Program-made: the position numbers and the translations under genes
Shown here: in pieces, positions 6,555 through 9,979 of the stretch
How the letters are laid out: each line of letters begins with the position of its first letter
Position numbering within the stretch: the first letter of the stretch is position 1
DNA from: Verrucomicrobia bacterium UBA6354
GTDB taxonomy: Bacteria > Verrucomicrobiota > Kiritimatiellia > RFP12 > UBA1067
Direction: 5' to 3'
DNA length: 9,979 nucleotides
Assembly (NCBI GenBank): GCA_002440145.1
Contig: DJRS01000179.1
Span: 3,120 to 13,098, forward strand
Notes under the pieces: generated by a model
Database searches by the model: none
Told to the model about the DNA's origin: nothing
What the model saw: only the letters and a program-made list of their open reading frames with translations

Positions 6555-6976
6555 TCAACCACCTCGATTCCCATGTTGCGCGCCGTGCCCGCGATCATCT
6601 TGACCGCCTGCTCGGGATCGTCCGTGTTGAGGTCGGCCTTCTTCATTTCGACAATCTTGAGGAGCTGGGCCTTCGTGACCTTGCCGACCTTGTTCTTGTT
6701 CGGCACGCCGCTGCCCTTGGCAAGGCCCGCTTCCTTCTTGAGAAGCACGCTCGCCGGCGGCGACTTGAACTGCAGCGAGAAGCTACGGTCCTGGTAAACC
6801 GTGATGATGACGGGAATCACCAGACCGGAATCTTTCGCGGTCTTCGCGTTGAACTCCTTGCAGAACTGCATGATGTTCACACCAGCAGAACCGAGCGCAG
6901 GACCCACGGGAGGCGCGGGATTCGCCGCGCCGGCCGGGATCTGGAGCTTTACTACGCCAGTAACTTTCTTGGCCAT
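6551..6976 (-). CDS. rplK: 50S ribosomal protein L11
   Basis: L11 binds the GTPase-associated region of 23S rRNA and takes part in elongation-factor function and the stringent response. It has 141 residues, as expected. The N-terminal domain, the side facing thiostrepton in the ribosome, carries the proline-containing IPAGAANPAPPVGPALGSAG (residues 13-32). The C-terminal rRNA-binding domain includes KAQLLKIVEMKKADLN and ends MIAGTARNMGIEVVE. An AAGGAAAAGG Shine-Dalgarno region precedes the ATG at 6976. A 74-base gap separates it from nusG, the largest gap between protein genes from secE to rplL, and it contains possible leader hairpins (separate entry). Confidence 0.98.
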   Translation of the reverse strand: MAKKVTGVVKLQIPAGAANPAPPVGPALGSAGVNIMQFCKEFNAKTAKDSGLVIPVIITVYQDRSFSLQFKSPPASVLLKKEAGLAKGSGVPNKNKVGKVTKAQLLKIVEMKKADLNTDDPEQAVKMIAGTARNMGIEVVE

Positions 6977-7009
6977 TTATGCCTTTTCCTTGTTTTCGTG
7001 CGGCTCCTC

Positions 7010-7037
7010 CCGGGGATCCTTCCCGGTCGACGGACCG
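7010..7037 (-). promoter_or_regulatory. Possible leader hairpins in the nusG-rplK gap
   Basis: Two short inverted repeats overlap here. One is CGGTC/GACCG with a four-base loop (7033-7037 with 7024-7028). The other is CCGGG/CCCGG with a seven-base loop (7022-7026 with 7010-7014). They share bases 7024-7026, so they cannot form together. L1 represses the rplK-rplA mRNA at a site near rplK in E. coli and other bacteria, so this gap is where such a site would be expected. I could not match an L1-binding motif reliably, and no U-tract is present to make it a terminator. Confidence 0.25.
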
Positions 7038-7050
7038 CAAAACCTGCGTC

Positions 7051-7656
7051 CTACTCGGCCGGCTCGAAAGTCTCCTCGACGGGGACTTTCTCGACCTGCC
7101 AGTACTCCGCGTCGACTTGGACCGAACGGCTGAAGATGTTGACTTCAACCTTGAGTTTGCCCTTGTCGGGATCCACCATGGATATCTGGCCCGTCAAACC
7201 CATGAACGCGCCATCTATCACCTTTACCGTCTCGCCGACGGAGAAATCGATCTTCGGACGCTCCACCGGCGGCGCCCCCGCCGGACGGTTCGAGAATATC
7301 GCGTCCACTTCGCTCTGCTTGAGCGGAACCGGCCGCTCGCTGCCCACAAATCCAATCAGGCCCGGCGTCTCGCGCAGAAACTGCCACGTGCGCTCGTATA
7401 TCGCCGGACGGCCGTTCTCGTCCAGATCGCGCGACTTGTCGTAAAGCGCCAGCTCGCACAGCACATAGCCCGGAAAGAACATCCGCGTACGCTTCGTCGT
7501 GCGGCCGTTTTTCTTCTCGACGACACGCTCGGTCGGTATTTCGCACCGGCCGATGTAGTCTTCCATACGCTCAAGCTTCACGCGCGCGACAATCGACTTG
7601 CGGACCTTGTTCTCCTGTCCGGTGAGCGTATGCAACACAAACCACTGCTTGTCCAT
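7051..7656 (-). CDS. nusG: Transcription termination/antitermination factor NusG
   Basis: NusG binds the RNA polymerase clamp, increases processivity, and links polymerase to Rho or to ribosomal protein S10. The protein is 201 residues, longer than E. coli NusG (181). The NGN domain begins WFVLHTLTGQENKVRKSI and includes RMFFPGYVLCELAL (residues 58-71) and LRETPGLIGFVG. The KOW domain starts near residue 138: FSVGETVKVIDGAFMGLTGQ, then GKLKVEVNIFSRSVQVDAEY, ending VEKV. The extra length includes a charged insert of about 10-15 residues in the NGN domain (around 72-88, YDKSRDLDENGRPAIYE). The ATG at 7656 lies 13 bases after the secE stop, with a modest GAGGG Shine-Dalgarno site. Confidence 0.97.
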   Translation of the reverse strand: MDKQWFVLHTLTGQENKVRKSIVARVKLERMEDYIGRCEIPTERVVEKKNGRTTKRTRMFFPGYVLCELALYDKSRDLDENGRPAIYERTWQFLRETPGLIGFVGSERPVPLKQSEVDAIFSNRPAGAPPVERPKIDFSVGETVKVIDGAFMGLTGQISMVDPDKGKLKVEVNIFSRSVQVDAEYWQVEKVPVEETFEPAE

Positions 7657-7669
7657 TCTCGTTATACCC

Positions 7670-7861
7670 TCAGGCCTTAAGCAACTTCAAACCAAACTCA
7701 ATGACCTTGTCACAGACGAGCGTGGCGATGGCGAGAATAAAAATGAACGAAATGACAACGAGCGTAGATTCCCAAAGCTCGCGTTTGCCGGGCCATGTCA
7801 CGCGCTTGGCTTCCGCGCCGACTCCCGACAGATAGGCACCCGCCTTCTTGACAATTTCCAT
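7670..7861 (-). CDS. secE: Protein translocase subunit SecE (short, one membrane segment)
   Basis: SecE clamps SecY in the inner-membrane SecYEG translocon. This is the 63-residue single-helix form common outside enterobacteria. It has an N-terminal amphipathic helix with the conserved EAKRVTWPGKREL (residues 17-29), where the Trp-Pro turn is typical, then one transmembrane segment (about 33-52, STLVVISFIFILAIATLVCD). The ATG at 7861 is preceded by GGAAAGAG at moderate spacing. It follows tRNA-Trp by 22 bases and precedes nusG by 13, which is the conserved secE-nusG pairing. Confidence 0.95.
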   Translation of the reverse strand: MEIVKKAGAYLSGVGAEAKRVTWPGKRELWESTLVVISFIFILAIATLVCDKVIEFGLKLLKA

Positions 7862-7883
7862 CTTATTCTCTTTCCGTTCGGAT

Positions 7884-7957
7884 TGGCAGGGTAGGAGGGA
7901 ATCGAACCCCCATAGGCGGTTTTGGAGACCGCTGCACTGCCATTGTGCTACTACCCT
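7884..7957 (-). tRNA. tRNA-Trp (anticodon CCA), 3' CCA encoded
   Basis: The full cloverleaf can be drawn. The acceptor stem is AGGGTAG (7957 to 7951) with CTACCCT (7894 to 7888). The D arm is GCAC/GTGC with a seven-base loop, and the anticodon arm is GCGGT-CTCCAAA-ACCGC with CCA as anticodon. The variable loop has four bases, and the T arm is GGGGG-TTCGATT-CCCTC with one G-U pair. The discriminator is G (7887), as expected for tRNA-Trp, followed by an encoded CCA (7886 to 7884). It sits between rpmG and secE and must be cut out of the polycistronic transcript. Confidence 0.97.
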
Positions 7958-7973
7958 AGATAAAGGATACGAC

Positions 7974-8123
7974 TTACTTCGTTTCCTTGTGTGTCGTGCG
8001 CTTGCGGCAGAACGGGCAGAACTTCACCTTTTCGAGACGCTCGGTCGTTGTCTTCTTGTTCCGGGTCGTCGTGTAGTTGCGCCGCTTGCAGTCGCCGCAA
8101 GCCAAAATCGCGAGATCACGCAT
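7974..8123 (-). CDS. rpmG: 50S ribosomal protein L33 (zinc-ribbon form)
   Basis: I translated this 49-residue protein by hand because it is short. It begins MRDLAILACGDCKRRNYTTT and ends CPFCRKRTTHKETK. Two Cys-X2-Cys pairs (CGDC at 9-12 and CPFC) make a complete four-cysteine zinc ribbon, so this is the zinc-binding form of L33, not the cysteine-free paralogue that some bacteria use in zinc starvation. L33 lies on the large subunit near the E site. The ATG at 8123 has AGGAAC about eight bases upstream. It lies 16 bases before tRNA-Trp and 111 bases after tuf, a place where rpmG is found in many bacteria. Confidence 0.96.
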   Translation of the reverse strand: MRDLAILACGDCKRRNYTTTRNKKTTTERLEKVKFCPFCRKRTTHKETK

Positions 8124-8160
8124 TTTATTTGTTCCTATTCACATTCTTCCGTCCAGTGAA

Positions 8161-8207
8161 GCCCGCCCGCCGCCCCCGGCCGACCACATTCGGCCGGGTT
8201 TGCGGGC
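8161..8207 (-). terminator. Strong GC-rich hairpin between tuf and rpmG (terminator, attenuator or mRNA-stabilising element)
   Basis: A perfect 9-bp stem, CCCGGCCGA (8175-8183) with TCGGCCGGG (8190-8198), encloses a six-base loop. An outer pair, GCCCGC (8161-8166) with GCGGGC (8202-8207), can extend it with an asymmetric internal loop. It starts 28 bases after the tuf stop on the minus strand. There is no U-tract after it on either strand, so a standard intrinsic terminator is doubtful. A likely role is to protect the 3' end of an abundant tuf mRNA, or to lower expression of rpmG and later genes relative to tuf. Confidence 0.55.
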
Positions 8208-8234
8208 AGGCATCCCACAGAAGACTTGATCGTG

Positions 8235-9446
<1,212 letters not shown>

Positions 9447-9494
9447 TTTCTTACTCTCCTGTGAGTCGTTTCTCTGTTCTGTCCATCACCCCGA

Positions 9495-9570
<76 letters not shown>

Positions 9571-9594
9571 CTCTTTCGAGATGAAAACTCAAAT

Positions 9595-9623
9595 AGTATA
9601 CCAAAAAGCGTCCGCGCTTGCAA
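9595..9623 (-). promoter_or_regulatory. Sigma70-type promoter of the tRNA-Thr-tuf operon
   Basis: On the minus strand TTGCAA (9623 to 9618) and TATACT (9600 to 9595) are separated by exactly 17 bases. The hexamers match the sigma70 consensus at about 4/6 and 5/6. Transcription would start around 9588, leaving a leader of about 17-18 bases before tRNA-Thr at 9570, which fits a strong tRNA/tuf promoter. The -35 hexamer sits in the centre of a perfect 12-bp palindrome, CGCTTGCAAGCG (9615-9626). This is the best promoter-like sequence in the window and the probable main start for the block down to rplL. Confidence 0.8.
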
Positions 9624-9979
9624 GCGGAACTTCTCGATTCCTTCATTTTTATGCCGCGCGCACCCCCATGTTCCGTCTTTTGCGTGCCCTTTCCCCCAGA
9701 TACACACTCCATAAGGGCATGAAACGGGCGGACATGGCATCTCGCCCAAGAATCCCGAAATCCGACCCCGTCCGCCCAAACTCCCCGCTCGGCCCGCGCC
9801 AAACCCGGGACACACGGTTCGCGGGGGCGGTGCGCGGCGGTTCTTGGGCGCAAATCCCGGAGGACTCCTATTGTATGGAGATTCCGCATTCTCCTATATT
9901 ATGGAGGTTCCGCACTTTACCGCGCCGGAGATGCGTCTTTGCCCCCAGCGTGCGAATGTCCCGCCGGAACGGCGATGGC
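9624..9979. other. Gene-free region upstream of the tuf promoter
   Basis: About 356 bases without a supportable gene. Open frames on the minus strand here are short, run through the promoter and tRNA-Thr, or have no recognisable content. At the right edge all three minus-strand frames reach a stop at or before about 9870, and none shows a familiar C-terminus. The region contains a spaced inverted repeat GGGCGGAC/GTCCGCCC (9726-9733 and 9770-9777) of doubtful meaning, and the tandem 26-bp repeats listed separately. The right boundary of this region is not visible. Confidence 0.6.
9865..9916. repeat. Two tandem imperfect 26-bp repeats
   Basis: Copy 1 (9865-9890) starts CTCCTATTGTATGGAG and copy 2 (9891-9916) starts CTCCTATATTATGGAG. 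Both continue with RTTCCGCA and end in T. They abut exactly and agree at 22 of 26 positions. Each copy contains a CTCC-N8-GGAG dyad. AT-rich cores in a GC-rich setting make them conspicuous. Copy 2 contains TATATT (9895-9900) and copy 1 TTGTAT (9871-9876), spaced 18 bases apart, a weak plus-strand promoter-like pair. They may be operator sites or members of a dispersed repeat family; function unknown. Confidence 0.75.

Noticed and set aside
9726..9777. Inverted repeat GGGCGGAC/GTCCGCCC with a 36-base loop
   Set aside because: Eight-base GC-rich arms at this spacing are expected by chance in such sequence, and no U-tract or gene end is nearby.
9871..9900. Plus-strand promoter TTGTAT-18-TATATT inside the tandem repeats
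   Set aside because: The -35 matches consensus at only three positions and no plus-strand gene is visible before the window ends, so it is not listed as a separate promoter.

Overview
All genes in this window lie on the minus strand, so the biological reading order runs from position 9979 down to 1. The sequence is GC-rich (roughly 60% by eye), tightly packed and bacterial. A likely source is a member of the PVC superphylum (Planctomycetota, Verrucomicrobiota, Lentisphaerota or Kiritimatiellota). The main pointer is EF-Tu, whose switch I segment has an expanded RRDATKILTI form in place of the usual RGITI. I recall a similar form from planctomycete EF-Tu proteins. This is a lineage hint, not an assignment.

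Upper block, 9979 to 4888 (translation and transcription superoperon). A leader region without genes holds two tandem 26-bp repeats and then a near-consensus sigma70-type promoter. Next come tRNA-Thr(GGT), tuf (EF-Tu), a GC-rich hairpin, rpmG (L33), tRNA-Trp(CCA), secE, nusG, rplK, rplA, rplJ and rplL. This is the classic bacterial order. In most bacteria rplL is followed by rpoB and rpoC. Here rplL is followed by a Rho-independent terminator and an unrelated gene, so the RNA polymerase genes have been separated from the block.

Lower block, 4818 to 1 (metabolic, tRNA-modification and repair cluster). In order this holds a D-2-hydroxyacid dehydrogenase, tsaE (tRNA t6A synthesis), gatB (Asp/Glu-tRNA amidotransferase), a small unrecognised lipoprotein, trmJ (tRNA Nm32 methylation) and the first 289 codons of mutS (mismatch repair), which runs off the left edge. 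Genes abut or overlap by 4 to 17 bases, which suggests a translationally coupled operon. The exception is the 12-base tsaE-gatB gap, which contains a perfect extended -10 element six bases before the gatB start, in a gene without a visible Shine-Dalgarno site.

The window is mostly conserved housekeeping sequence and I see no mobile element, CRISPR array or defence system. The points worth a second look are the missing rpoBC, the possible leaderless gatB promoter, the EF-Tu switch I variant, the orphan lipoprotein between tRNA genes, and the 26-bp tandem repeats upstream of the tuf promoter.
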